Source: Cyathus striatus (taxonomy: Eukaryota > Basidiomycota > Agaricomycetes > Agaricales > Nidulariaceae). From it: DNA of 64,000 nucleotides. Below, piece after piece: positions 23,279 to 35,843 of this stretch. The stretch spans positions 806,001 through 870,000 of the forward strand of contig JAOVFP010000024.1 in NCBI GenBank assembly GCA_025738555.1, written 5' to 3'. Both the position numbers and the translations under genes were made by a program. The notes under the pieces are model-generated. The model saw nothing but the letters and a program-made list of their open reading frames with translations, was not told where the DNA came from and did not search any database. How positions within the stretch are numbered: position 1 is the stretch's first letter; each line of letters begins with the position of its first letter.

Positions 23279-25200
23279 ATGGATACTCTTTCTTTCGGAA
23301 CTTTGCGATCGCTCTCTGATCTTCATCCTAAGCCATCTCATCTGCACTTTCAATATGGCACTGCAGGCTTCAGGACTCTGTAAAGAATATATCTTTTGTA
23401 AACTCTTTCTCTCATCTAATCTATCTTACTATGTAGAGGGTCTAACCTTGACTCTGTGATCTTCCGAGTTGGTGTTTTGGCAGGACTCAGGAGTAGGAAA
23501 TTGGATGGCAAGACCATCGGCGTCATGGTTACTGCGTCTCATAATCCTGAGCCGGTCTGTATAGTCTATTACTTAATCTATTCGTATTAATCAACTATTC
23601 TTCGTCCTGTAGGACAACGGCGTAAAGTTAGTCGACCCTCGTGGAGAGATGTTGGAGGCATCTTGGGAAGGATATGCAACGCTATTCGCAAATGCTACTA
23701 CAACAGATGATTTCATGAATGCACTGGATTCAGTCATCCGTATCGCGAAGATAGACGTGTCAAAACCCGCCAGAGTTGTCTATGCCCGTGATACCCGCCC
23801 ATCAGGACCCGCTCTTATCTCAGCGCTGGAAGATGGTCTGAAGGCTATTCATGCAGAACCGCGCAATGCCGGTGTTACTACCACACCCATTCTTCATTAC
23901 CTCGTTAAAGCCATCAATACGAAGGGAACAAAGGAAAGCTATGGAGAAGATTCAGAGGATGGATATTACCAGAAGCTCAGTCAGGCTTTCAAGAAATTAG
24001 TGGTACGTCTTACTTTAAATGAAAATAGCATGGCATTACTTTTCGTATTCATGTAGTCCGGAAGATCCAAACCTGCATCTTTGTTGGTTGATTGCGCGAA
24101 TGGTGTTGGTGCGCCAATAGCTGAGAATCTTGCTCAGTATCTTGGAGATAGTTTCTCTCTGGAACTTATTAATACCGCCACTACGACATCCGGTGCACTC
24201 AACAACGCTTGTGGTGCTGATTTCGTCAAGACTACTCAGAAATCGCCACCTTCATTAGTGAACGTCTTGAAACCTGGCCAGCGCGCATGCAGTCTCGATG
24301 GTGATGCAGATCGTTTAATGTATTATTATCTCGACGAACGAGGCGCCTTTCGAATGCTCGACGGAGATAAGATTGCTGCACTAGTCGCAGCCTTTATTGT
24401 TGAATTGGTGAAGCTGGCAGGTTTGGAACAAGTTGTCAAGGTTGGAGTCGTACAAACTGCATACGCAAACGGTGCATCGACCAAGTATTTGGCGGAGGTA
24501 AGGATGACCCCGTGGATAACCTGAAGAAGCTAATATGTTGCATAGCGTCTTCCGGTGAGATGTGTGCCGACAGGAGTCAAACACCTTCATCACGCAGCTG
24601 AGCATTACGATATCGGGGTATATTTTGAAGCCAACGGCCATGGCACAGTTTTATTCTCTCCTGCAACGCAATATAAACTAGCGGAGCATGAGCCTTCCAC
24701 TCCTGCTCAGTCCACTGCATTAAACCACCTAATTAACCTGACACAGCTCATCAACCAAACGGTCGGCGACGCACTTTCCGATATGCTACTTGTAGAAGTT
24801 GTTCTTGCGCACAAGTCATATTCTGCAGTCGAATGGGATTCGCTTTATGCTGATCTTCCTAATCGACTCGTGAAGGTGGTTGTTGCCGATAGGAACGCCT
24901 TCAAAACTGAGGATGCGGAAGAAAGCTTGTTAGCCCTCCTGGCCTGCAAACGAAAATAGATGAGTTGGTGAGAAAATATGAAGGAGGTCGTTCGTTTGTG
25001 CGTCCGAGCGGTACGGAAGACGTTGTTAGAGTTTACGCTGAAGCTGTACTAAGAACACAGGCAGATGGTGGGTTCCATACATCTACAACGGATATAGCTG
25101 ACAGATATTTATGTTTACAGAGCTCGCATTTCGGGTTGCAGGTCTGGTATATGACACAGCAGGCGGAGACATTGCGAGAAGGCCGAAGGAGTTTTTGTAA
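23279..25200 (+). CDS. PCM1: Phosphoacetylglucosamine mutase (frame broken once)
   Basis: Converts GlcNAc-6-P to GlcNAc-1-P for UDP-GlcNAc, chitin and glycosylation. Start [20 protein letters not shown], then [11 protein letters not shown] joined to [12 protein letters not shown]. The active-site loop [16 protein letters not shown] (phosphoserine Ser), the metal site [13 protein letters not shown] and the phosphate-binding [15 protein letters not shown] are all present. The C-terminal exon ends [10 protein letters not shown]. Between 24914 and 24926 the frame jumps. FKTEDAE is read in one frame and [17 protein letters not shown] in the next. One missing base (GGAAGAAAG for a likely GGAAAGAAAG) explains it, with no room for an intron. 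The gene is essential in fungi, so a sequence error is more likely than a pseudogene. Confidence 0.93.
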
Positions 25201-25579
25201 CTATAATTAGGCTTGTGATGACGGCTTGGACTCTAGTGAACGGACCACAGCACAATCTGGAAGTCTAGGTATTAATGTTTCATTAATTTATAGAAAAAGG
25301 AAAGTATCCAAATTCCACTGTTAACATATATTATGTATACACTTCAAGATGGGCAATGGTACATCGTGAACAATATGTAAATAATATCTGCGTCAGGTAG
25401 TAAGTAATATGTGTTTGAACGTCGGAGTTATGTTGTAAGTTTCGGTGAGTTAGTCTCGGCGCACGCGATCGCACGTAATAGTGACAGCGATAGACCACCT
25501 TTTCGAGTCATGTCCGGTATATCAATGAACTCAAGTGCTTTCACGTTTCTCTACCGTTTATCTTCAACTTTCAATCTCG
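25201..25579. other. Intergenic region AGM1 / DUG3
   Basis: About 380 bp, AT-rich. Holds the AGM1 3' flank and the DUG3 promoter. No gene seen. Confidence 0.4.
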
Positions 25580-27191
25580 ATGTGCCGTTTCGTCATTTAC
25601 AAAGGCACTTCGCCCGTCCAGCTGTCCCATGTAAGTTTTTTAGATTTGTACTCGCCATATTTCCACTTTAAACTGTATTATCATAGCTTCTAACACGACC
25701 ATGTCATTCCATTATTAACCAAGCATTCGACTCAAGACTCCGTCTTGATCGACGTCGTCCAATGAACGGAGATGGGTTTGGTGTTGGTGAGTTTGCGCTT
25801 TTCTATTTAGCATATCCGAGACTAATATTATCGACAAGGATGGTACGACTCGGTGTCCGACGAGGAGCTGGGAAGCCAACCATGCATTTTCACTTCTGTC
25901 ACCCCAGTATGCTTATCATCTTTGCCATTTTAAGGCCATCATTCAGTGTTTGATAATAGGCGTGGAACAACGTCAACCTTACGCGTCTAGCTGAAAAGAT
26001 CAAGTCACCTTTAGTTTTGTGCGCAGACTACGTATAGACTCTGCTGAGCTATGCTAACGCTTTTCTTCCAAGTGGACATGTGCGTGCAACGACCGCTGGT
26101 TCTCTATCACTGACAACTGCCATCCATTCGTCCATGGCAAATTAATGGTAAGACGCTGCACAGCATTCGAAAGGAGCATGGGTTGCTAAATTCCTTAGTT
26201 TATGCACAATGGTGGAATTGCAGATTTCCATCTAATCAAGAGAAAGTTGCAAGGTGATTTGCCAGATGTGGCATTTAACATGGTGCAGGGGAACACCGGT
26301 ACATAGCTCCGTGCTTCTATTTTGCACCCTTTCACTGATGCCCCATTCAGATTCAGAATGGGCCTTCGCGTTATTTTTAGCGAAGGTAAGTTGGTTGGGT
26401 GATCAGCTCGTTTCTGTACTGACATTTTATACATAGCTACCTGATCCTAATGCCAGATCGTTCACGCCAGAAGTCTTAAGAAAAGCTATGCTCGATACTG
26501 TTGCATCACTTAATACATATGCCGAAGAGGCACAAATAACTGAGGTAGGTATTACATGATCGATAAAATATGTTCTCAACATAAATACTAGCCAAGTCTC
26601 ATGAATTTTTGCGTGACTGATGGAGAAAGCGTAGTCGTTACGCGTTATATATCCTCTAGGACTGACGAAGCAGCTTCATTAGTATGTCACACTACAAACA
26701 TCTTAACAGTTCCCAACTAAGCGTCTCTGTTTAGTGGTTTTCGTCTGGAACAAATTTCAGCGAATACGCGGAAGGCGGGCATTACAAGATGTCAAAGGCA
26801 GATAAGCGAGAGAATATTATAATGGTGAATCTTTACTTACTCTTACTGGTTACAAAAGCTGATGGACTGCTTCATATAGATTGCGAGCGAACCGCTTACA
26901 TTTGAAAGGGGTGTGTCACAATATGAACTGAGTTCCCCATTCTTACCTACGGGTGACATGCCAGCGGACTGGATGGAAATTAAAACCAACCATATGGTAG
27001 TTATCACTCCAAAGATGAATTTACTCCAAATACCCATCATCGATAAGTTCTATGTGTCTCCCTCTGACCCAGCCGCACTAGCTCGAAGAACAGAATTCGC
27101 ACAGGAAAAGGGGTTACTCGCACCGCGAGAAGAATTGAAGGTCATCGATGCACTTCCTGGGAATCGGCGTCAGCCTGTTACTTCCCGATAA
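25580..27191 (+). CDS. DUG3: DUG3-like class II glutamine amidotransferase (frame broken once)
   Basis: Subunit of the DUG glutathione-degradation system. The N-terminal nucleophile is Cys2: MCRFVIYKGTSPVQLSHL, then LTRPCHSIINQAFDSRLRLD, RRRPMNGDGFGVGWYD, AWNNVNLTRLAEKIKSPLVF, HVRATTAGSLS, DNCHPFVHGKLMFMHNGGIA, TDSEWAFALFLAK and RYISSRTDEAASLWFSSGTN. The C-terminus is IIMIASEPLTFERG to PGNRRQPVTSR. Between GSLS and DNCHPF (26107-26114) the frame shifts. One base is missing from CTGAC (CTGGAC expected), and no intron fits. All catalytic motifs are intact on either side. At least six introns. Confidence 0.92.
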
Positions 27192-27592
27192 ATGTCTTCC
27201 GCTATTTTATTTTATTTCCCTTTCCTATCGTTCTGGATCATGTTTAGCGCTAGCTCTGATTTTTATTTTGTTTTGTTTTTCTGATATATTGCCGTGGTTG
27301 TTATAGATTTTTTTGTACCAATACCTTTGTTTTATTATGCTGTTGGACTCTGGAATATATATAAGCAATATAGTATAAGTATAATTGTCAATTACTATGA
27401 AGCGGGTCTTTATACATCACGTGCTGGAAGGATGAATGAAAAGACAAGGGGCAACAATGGCAATCCGAAATTGCAGGTTGTCCATGACGCTGGACTCTGG
27501 AGCCTGTTGAGCTCGTGCGGTCTTGCTGTTTCCTTCGCGTTCGTTCCGTAATATCTCAGCAGGCATCCTGCTACATAACTCTTCAACTTGCT
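27192..27592. other. Intergenic region DUG3 / ICE2
   Basis: 400 bp. Its first half is a T-rich DUG3 3' flank. An 85-codon open frame (27294-27551) has no coding character. No gene seen. Confidence 0.4.
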
Positions 27593-28935
27593 ATGCTAAA
27601 CCCGTGGTTCATTTGGAGTGCCATCTCCCATACGGCAAGGTCTGCATTTCTGCGTCCCGGTAACTTTTCCTTCTAATTTCGTCTCCATAGGTTATCAACA
27701 GCTCTCCAGATTCTTATATTTCTTCCTTTAACATTGGCTACACTATCAAAACAGGCGTTTCTCTTGCTATCCCTCCTTCTTTCCGTACATTCTCTTATAC
27801 ATGGTACAATGATACTCTTATGGGGATCGCAAGCACTTTCGGTTCTGCAAGTTCCTATGCACCCTTTTCTTCTTCTTGTCTGCTTCAATCTCTTCTCGTC
27901 TTCTGTACATCCTTGGCTATTAACAGCTGCAGATTGGTGGGGAAATCTGCTGGTGTTTTCAGGGCCGATGTTTATTACAATGGAGGGCCTATCCAGCTTA
28001 CTGGTCGTACAGAAATTGGGGCAACATGGAAAAAGACTTGTTGGTGAGGGGGAAGTCTATCAATTCGGCTTGCTTATTGCATCTGCGATTGCTTATGTTG
28101 TCTCTGCATGGTGGATCGTCTACGTGAGTAGTTATGGTGGCCGTATGTCTTTAACTGACCTGACGTTGCCCAGTCCTATCCAGCTGCCGCATCCTCACCC
28201 CTTTCTTCTACTCTTCTTGGAGTGGCGCTCACAGCTTTCTTATTCTTAACGTTCATTGGATTTGTTTTGCGTCGAACAAATATTATCGAGTCCTCCGGAC
28301 TTGCCTTGTTCATTGCGTATAATGTGTGGCTATGTGGGTTTGACCAGAAATCATTTACAGATCCGGCGTCTTCATAGTGAGTCATTACGAAGTATATCCA
28401 AGCTACTAATATGTACTAATATCACTACAGTGCACCTCTTCTTCCTAATATCATGCCCCACTTTCAGACGCTTCTGAATTTCGTCATAAACACGCTCCCG
28501 AAACCTGTTCTGCTTGCACTCCTATACCGCCTTATGATCTTGCATCTAGCTTCGCGGATTCTTCCGACAATCGGTGCTGACAGCTGGGAATCAGAGGAGG
28601 GTGTTGACGGTGGTTGGAATAACCGCCCAGTAAGCAAGTTAACGTGCACCTAGTTCTCCCTACTAAGCATCGTTTAAAAGACATCGACTCTAACCCAGAT
28701 TCTTCTCACCTACCGTCAAACAATATTCATTACAGTCTACTCCCACCTTCTTCGTAAGCGGAAGTGCTCAATTCGATCGTTTCATGAAGTGTTGACATCT
28801 TTGATAGTGCTGGACCACTCATCACAAATTTGGTGGAGGTGGATGAACATCTTCTTTACCCTAATCATCTGGTCGATAGAGCTTCTCGTAAGCTCGGAAG
28901 AAGATACTGTTTCGAAAGATTGGAAGATCGACTAA
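27593..28935 (+). CDS. ICE2: ER membrane protein Ice2
   Basis: Polytopic ER protein involved in cortical ER inheritance, lipid-droplet/ER lipid flow and ER shape in yeast. Starts MLNPWFIWSAISHTAR joined to LSTALQILIFLPLTLATLSK. Conserved Ice2 stretches are FSGPMFITMEGLSSLLVVQK, IESSGLALFIAYNVWLCG, RLMILHLASRILPTIGADSW, FITVYSHLLLLDHSS and MNIFFTLIIWSIELLVSSEE. They correspond in order to the yeast regions (TLSEGFFTILAIQAVG, ATRIIPAL, MYTHLIL, ATELIGS). The product ends KDWKID. Several short introns with clean joins. It ends about 120 bp before the convergent MOCS2B stop. Confidence 0.87.
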
Positions 28936-29053
28936 TGTTAATAATGTGTTGTACGGACATGTTCTACTCTCACATGGGACATATTTATAGATGATGAGGA
29001 TGTATAGTTATATCGGCCGGATTTTCCGTAACGATTGCGATGACTCTAACATG

Positions 29054-29749
29054 CTAATGATTTTCTTTCCATTCGGCTGTGCTCTCGTCCTCTCCCTCAT
29101 AATACTCTCGTTTCCATATCTGCACCTTCTGCTTTACACCCTCTAGAATTTGTTCACAAGCAACAAATGACTCGCGCCGGTGAGGAGACGATACGGCGAT
29201 GACTAGGAAACGACGCGTTCAAACATGTAATAGCTCATTAACAAATTAAAATACCAATCGATGGATCGCCGACTGGAACTGTTCCTAAGCGGTGGTGTAC
29301 AGCGCATCGAATGATGCCGGGAACAGTGGGTCCTTGGGCGTGTGGATGATGTTCCGAACGCACTACAGAGTTACTGACGTCTCTCACGATGTTGGCCATT
29401 GTCTTAATTGCAAGTTTGGAGTAGGCCTGATATTCCAAGCGCATTACTCTTTTTCCTGCGACGTTGAATGAGAAGTCAGAATATGAAGAATTAATGCAGG
29501 AGCTGAAAGACCTTTAAATGAATTACGGGTGGTGCCTGTCATTGTCGATGTCTGAGTCAATGAATTCAGATAACAAAGATTATGAACGGTGTGCGCACCG
29601 ATAAAGATGGCATTGGCACCAGCTGCATCGTCTTGTACGGACCTGATAATCTCTTGGACATCGAGGGAATATGAGAGGACACAGATACCCTCCGGGATAG
29701 TAAGACTCGCCTCAACCGACGTGGATGGTGACAACGCCATTTCGGACAT
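29054..29749 (-). CDS. MOCS2B: Molybdopterin synthase catalytic subunit (MOCS2B/MoaE)
   Basis: Large subunit of molybdopterin synthase, which inserts dithiolene sulfur into precursor Z using the MOCS2A thiocarboxylate. Spliced protein: MSEMALSPSTSVEASLTIPE, then GANAIFIGTTRNSFKG, RVMRLEYQAYSKLAIKTMAN, CAVHHRLGTVPVGDPSI, IAVSSPHRRESFVACEQILE and KQKVQIWKREYYEGEDESTA. The HRR(E) and the K-x-x-x-P/Q-IWK-(R/K)E motifs with catalytic lysines are present. Start chosen at 29749. An in-frame ATG in another frame at 29760 was not used. Divergent from the pseudouridine gene with 111 bp between starts. Confidence 0.93.
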
Positions 29750-29860
29750 TCGGTCCGCACGATCCGGGGCTCAGTAATTGCGCTGATTACATAATAATAT
29801 ACATGTAGCGAGTTATTTCAGTCCTGGTTTCTGGACACCACTTTTCGTGCTTCAGATACC

Positions 29861-32800
29861 ATGCTGTCCCTCAAGGGCCGTATTCGACCTCAGGCAGCAC
29901 TGAGAACCTTGTCAACGCAAAGCTCTTCGTTACTTGGAGCGGCACTGAAGAAGCACGCACCCATTGATGTACATCCCGAGGTTCAGCATGCTCTTGCTAC
30001 TAACAAACCACTTGTCGCGCTTGAAACTGCGATTGTTACCCATGGCATGCCTTATCCAACTAATCTCGAACTTACACTTGAACTGGAGAATATCATTCGA
30101 TCTGCTGGTGCAATACCTGCTACCATCGGATTTATTGCAGGACGCGCTAAAATAGGGCTCGAAAAAAGCGAACTGGAGCGTCTGGCTGATAAACAATTTA
30201 AACCTTCGAAGGTTTCTCGAAGAGATATTGGAGCCGTAATCTCCTCGAAAGTAGATGGAGGTTGGACTGGTGCTACCAGAAGCTATATTTCATTCTTACA
30301 CAAATAACAGGAACTACGTGTAGTACAACTCTCATTCTTGCCGAGCTGGCAGGTATTAAGGTGCATTGCGTTGTTCATTTCGTCAGTTACATTACTTAAT
30401 TAATACACAGGTGTTTTCTACGGGAGGGTGTGGCATTTTTATCCAAACATTGATGTGTCTTACGTTCTACAAAATAGCTTGGGAGGTGTTCATCGCGGTG
30501 GCGAGAACAGTGAGTTCATCCAACTCTACTCTATGTAGATTATACTCTGACTTTTCCACTAGCCATGGATGTTTCTGCAGATCTTCACGAGCTTTCCAGA
30601 TGCTCAGTGGGACTCGTTTCTTCTGGAGTAAAATCTATTTTGGATATTGGGAAGTAAGTACTGAGGATTCAATTTCCTATTTTAACAGCTGACGTTGAAA
30701 TTAAAGGACCTTGGAGTATCTTGTAAGTATAAATGAGTATTTTATTTTACAATGCTTAAGGGATTTCAAGGAAACACTTGGTGTTCCTGTCATTTCATAT
30801 GGCACCTCAAAAGGATTTCCAGCCTTCTTCTCCCGCCATAGTGGATTTGAGGTTTGATCATGTATCTGTCTGTCACATTTATACTCTAAAGTAAATCATA
30901 GGCTCCTTGGAATATTAATAACCCAGTAGCTGCAGCAGAGATTCTCTGTCAGTTTATTCAGTTTCATATCGGCAAACGTACTGAAGCATTGTAAAGATTC
31001 TCAGTGGCAGTTGGGAATGCAGAACGGGGCACTTATAGCAGTACCCATCCCGGAACAATATGAAGCTCTCGGAGAAAGTATTCAAAGGTGCATTGACCAG
31101 GCTATCGCCGAATCTGAAGCAAATGGAATTAGTAGAAGGGGAAAAGAAGCTACTCCTTGGCTCCTCTCTAGAATCAATGAATTAAGCAAAGGTGAATCGT
31201 TAGCGGCTAATATTGCTTTAATTAAGAACACTGCGCTGGTCGGTAAGCATTGATTTAAATCCAATCCTTTGTAACGTTCGTAATATCTGTACAGGCGCTC
31301 AGATATCAGTTCAGTACAACACATTAACCAATCTAAATAAGTCTGTTAGTACCATCGTATGTACCAGTTTACGTGTAATGACATTTAAGCAGGACATAGC
31401 ACCTACATCGGTCTCATCCGATTTACATATGCCTCCTTTAAGTACGAGCAACATATCATCTTACACAAAACAACCGTATCCAGTAAGGCAACACTACGCT
31501 CTCTCTCTTCTTCCTTCGTCTCAACTATATGCTAGACATCTGCAGATGTGGTTATAGTTGGATCTGGTGCAGTTGATATCACTGCACAAGCTAAAGCCGA
31601 CACCAACCCCGCACTTGCACAACACTCGACGGCCCCTGGAACTGTTTCACTTTCACTGGGAGGTGTTTCCCGCAATGTGGCTGAAGCTTGTCATCGAATC
31701 ATGACTAGCCGTTTCCCGTCCTTATCGTCTGTTCTTGTGGCTCCTATTGGCGATGATCCATTTGGGCATCTTTTCACCGCAGAAACAGCAAAAATTGGAA
31801 TGCGCACAGATGGATTTATTATAAGCAGCGGAAGGACAGGCGTTTGCAATATGGTTTTAAATGGTGATGGAAGTCTTATTGGCGGAGTTGCAGACATGGA
31901 CATAGCAAGCTCCTTCGCTCCTGACATGGTGAGTATATGTTTGATTACAAGTTTTCGGGCGCTATATCACTCTACAAACTAGATAATTCCCGAAATCAAA
32001 AAGAATAGGCCTCGCATTGTTGTCCTAGACGGTAATCTATCTCCAGGGACTATTGCATCCATTTTCCAGTACTGTTCGCAGAATAATATCCAAAGTGAGT
32101 TGTAAATAAATAACCTGATAGATAGTCAGCTTAATTGCATCTTTTTTCTAGCATTTTTGTATGTGTTAGTCTTATTCCTGTACAGGCCAATTTTACGCTT
32201 CTTTTACAGTGAACCAACATCGGTAATTAAGTCGACATCTGTTCTTCCTGCCATTGCCATGCTAATAGACGCGGGTGGGGCGAAACATACTTCAATTACG
32301 CATTTCGCACCCAACCTCCTCGAGCTTGCTCAAGTCTATCAGGCTGTAAGATCTGATAATTATGACCTCATGTCGCATCAGACATGGTGGAGAGTTATTG
32401 ACAATCTGCAACTTGGTTCTGCTTTCTGCGTGGACTTGGAGCAACTGGCCAAAGTTAACGCATATAATGAAGGTTCATCTAACGGTACACTTGGATTCCT
32501 TATCGAGGAAGGAATAGCGCAGATGGCTGTGAACTTGCTTCCGTTCTTTCGTAACATATTTGTCAAATGTGGTGATCGTGGAGTTCTCGTAGTCATGCAT
32601 ATTCCAGCAGAGGAGGCCATTTTGTCTGGATGGTTTGGTGAAAGAAGCAATCCTTGCAAGCGATATGTTATTGCCAAAGGCAAATCAAACGAACTTGTTG
32701 TTGTACAACATTTCCCTTCCTTGCCAGTTGACAAGATTGCTAATGTAACCGGGGCGGGAGATTCTTTTGCAGGCGCGTTATTAGCAAACTTCGCGCACGA

Positions 32801-32924
32801 CTCAAAGACATTATATGGACCCAAATCACTTGAAAGCGTCATTGCGTCTGCACAGATGGCAGCAATACTCTCTTTAGGAAGCCATCACGCTGTATCGCCT
32901 CTGCTGTCAAAAATAGCTTTATAG
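29861..32924 (+). CDS. Bifunctional pseudouridine-5'-phosphate glycosidase / pseudouridine kinase
   Basis: Degrades pseudouridine in two steps: phosphorylation, then C-C bond cleavage to uracil and ribose-5-P. An N-terminal basic presequence (MLSLKGRIRPQAALRTLSTQ) suggests mitochondrial import. The glycosidase half (PsuG) shows LVALETAIVTHGMPYPTNLE, GGTTCSTTLILAELAGIKVF, GGLGGVHRGGENTMDVSADL and GVKSILDIGKTLEYLETLGV. After a linker the PfkB-type kinase half shows DVVIVGSGAVDITAQAK, LSLGGVSRNVAEACHRI, APIGDDPFGHLF and VTGAGDSFAGALLANFA (catalytic Asp). Many introns, including a 7-nt microexon at 32152-32158. It ends 44 bp before the convergent helicase stop. Confidence 0.92.
32152..32158 (+). 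other. 7-nt microexon of the pseudouridine gene
   Basis: CATTTTT between introns ending TTCTAG and starting GTATGT. Splicing CAA-A / CATTTTT / T-GAA restores NNIQTFFEPTSVIKS, matching the kinase family. Skipping it breaks the frame. Confidence 0.8.
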
Positions 32925-32968
32925 TAGTGTAAGAAACGCCGTTAAATTATAATACATAAAGCTCTAGG

Positions 32969-35507
32969 CTACTCTGAAAGAGGACCGACCCGAACGATCT
33001 CTCGTGAAAGTCGCTGTTGCTCCTTTAGCGAAATCGTGGCCAGTTTAGTATCCGCTTTTCGTTTTTTATCAAAGCGAGCCTGAAGAAATAAATTAGTATT
33101 CGTAAACATGCTCAGCAACAACCTGGAATGCGCTTATACCTGTGCACCGTGACGAATACGACTGATAATATCCGCTGACTCGCCTTTTGTCATATTGGCA
33201 ATTCTTTTAGCTACATCTTTCGGATCGCCCCGCCTATTCCATCTCCGCTCAAGTATGTCTTTTTGTCCAGAAGACGCAGGTTGTTTCCGCCAACGAGCCG
33301 TCCGGAGAAGCCTACTATGTGATTAGCAATCGAGTGATAGTTGATACATGAATCAGTTACCCAAGTGCAATTGAACCACGGAGAACTTTAGTTGTAGCGT
33401 ATGTGTCACACCCTTTCACAGCTTCATGGAGTGCATCTGCTGTTAGAATCTTACGACGCCGGAGGTATGGAGATACGCGAAATGCATGAGCAGTCATTTT
33501 ATCCAGGGCTGCTGGAGTATAGTATGCAATGAAGTGCCGAGGCGTGGCTTTGCACACCAGTAAGATTTAACTGCTACGAGTAATGATGAACCACTTACCC
33601 TCATTTGCCTCAACTGGCTCAATGCGCAGATAGCCTTTGCCAAGGCATTCCAAAACATAGATGTCATCTCCGCAACAGGTCCATGCATTTCTGCTAAGCC
33701 TCATGATGTGTGCATCACCGGAAGTATGGGCTAAGAAAAGCGCCGCATTCTCATAATCGGTATATGAGACCGATTTCGGGTTGGGCACATCACCAGAAAC
33801 ACCAGAATCATATGTTTCCGCCCTCTTCCTTTCTAGAGATTCGATAGTTTCATCTATAAGCCTAATGTGTTATTGAGGCCTTCAACATTTTATGATGAAC
33901 CTACCGTCGATAGCAATTTCACCAGGGTCAAGGCCGAATAAAGTCGGCGTTGAAACTACACCTGCAACTCTTGATACACTGTCAACGAAATCAATAATAC
34001 GGCAATCTTCTTTTCCAGTGTCAGGAGACAATCTCATTCCCCTTCCAATCTAGAATGTTACATGAGTCAAACCGGAATTTCTTTGTCGCTCTTACATACC
34101 ATTTGAGCAAAAACGTTCCGAGACCGCGTTGGCCGTGCTACAATCAAACAGTCGATATTTGGAATATCGGCTCCCTCGGTAAGAATTGCTAAAACTGCGT
34201 CAACATCTTCGTGATTGATCTTATTTCTTAGAATAGTACTTACCGCAATTAATTAATACAGGAAATTGACCATCTTTAAAATCAGCAATAAGTGCCTTGC
34301 GCTCTGCGATAGGCGTCTCAGAATAGACATATCTTGCGTCGATACCAAAGCTCCGGAACGTTTGAGTCAGAGAATGAACATGCGCAATATTGACACAGAA
34401 TACGAGTGTTGATTTCCTTGTAGCTAACAGTGGCTTGAACCAACATTCCGATGCAAACGAGATAACACGTACATGCACGATCCATCCATGTTCGCACAAC
34501 CAACTGATTAACTGCGTCGGTATTGACAACATGAGCCAAACTCGTTGGATTAAAGTCTCCAGTTCGTTTGTTGATTGTGACATTCTTTAAATCAATGTTG
34601 GCGCATACAGATGTAAAGCGCACATCGCATAGCCTGGCGAAGAAAATGAAATGTATGAAATACAGTAGAACGCATTAAACAGCTGTTAATCGAGAACGTA
34701 CCATTGTTCTTTAATCATTTCAAGAAAATCACGATGATACACAATGTGCTGAAATACAGAACCAAGGGCAAGGCCATCGTGTCGACTAAATGTAGCGGAA
34801 AAGCCTATGATAGGTATTTTGTGAGGTATAGGAAGTGCCTTGAACGTTTCGTCTGGGTGCTTGATATCAGAGTCAAATTGTGCAAGTAGACGACGATATC
34901 TGAAAAGTACCGAGCTGGTTAAAGAAACGATTCATAAGCTTAATGGGGGACGCACGATGGAGCTGCAGCATGATGTGCTTCATCAATGATGATAGCTTTA
35001 AGGAAATTGTGGGTAAACTTCATTAACCGCTCATTTCGAATCAACGTTTGGTACGTCGCAACAGTACTGACATGAATGTAGGCCATTACAATTTATTAAG
35101 GTAAATTGCAAGCAAGACTCACACGTCTGCCAGTCCAGTAGCATTGTGCTTTGCACCCTGTTCAATCTCCACTGACCAGCTAGGGAATAAGCGCGCAACT
35201 TGTTCCGCAGATTGCCTTGCGAGTTCAACACTATTAACAATAATAAGAGCGCGAGTCGCAGCGTGGTTTGAGTGGGAGGTTTCAAACGGGACAGAAGTGA
35301 TATAAAAACGGTCGTTTTCCCGGACCCGGTGGGCAACGATGCACCAATACGAGTTATACCGGAGTCCAGCGCCGCCAGGCAAGCGTCGATACATTGTTCT
35401 TGGTAAGGGCGCAGCGCAATTGAACTAACTTGTCGTCGGCGAGTTGACAACAAACTTGCCTGCCCAGTATTATACAGCTTATACCATTTCCGCAACGACC
35501 AGTGCAT
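32969..35507 (-). CDS. IRC3: IRC3-like mitochondrial SF2 DNA helicase (frame broken once)
   Basis: SF2 helicase that in yeast maintains mitochondrial DNA branch structures. A basic N-terminus ([20 protein letters not shown]) looks like a presequence. Motifs: [37 protein letters not shown] (Walker A), [34 protein letters not shown] (DEAH), [66 protein letters not shown]. The C-terminal third is specific to the family. The frame changes at about 35260-35275, between [11 protein letters not shown] and AATRALII, consistent with one lost base in an A-run. An upstream in-frame ATG at 35567 exists. I preferred 35507. Confidence 0.9.
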
Positions 35508-35843
35508 CCGAGTTATGCAGTAAGAGTTTACGAAGCTAAGAAGTTGGCTCGTTAGTATGAAGTCCACATAGAACCCAATGACAGTTAAGATAGAGGGATA
35601 AAGAAAGATGTAATATTAATGCGAAGCGAACAACCCCACAACTCATTCTTACAATCACACGGTGTTGCTATTAAGATTTTCGTCCGGGTTATGATGGTAC
35701 TAAAGCGTTTACTAGGGTATAGGGTAGCCATACCCAATGAAAGACAATGACGATAAAAAAGCGAGAGTCTAAATAATATGCCTATGTAATGATGGTAGTA
35801 ATTAAGACAGAACGTTGTCCTAAGTGGGAACCCTGTTAACCTT
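35508..35843. other. Intergenic region ADP/ATP carrier / IRC3
   Basis: About 335 bp between two tandem minus-strand genes. AT-rich, no gene seen. Confidence 0.4.

Noticed and set aside
29566..29760. MOCS2B starting at the 29760 ATG
   Set aside because: That ATG is in another frame. The 29749 start leads directly into the conserved protein.
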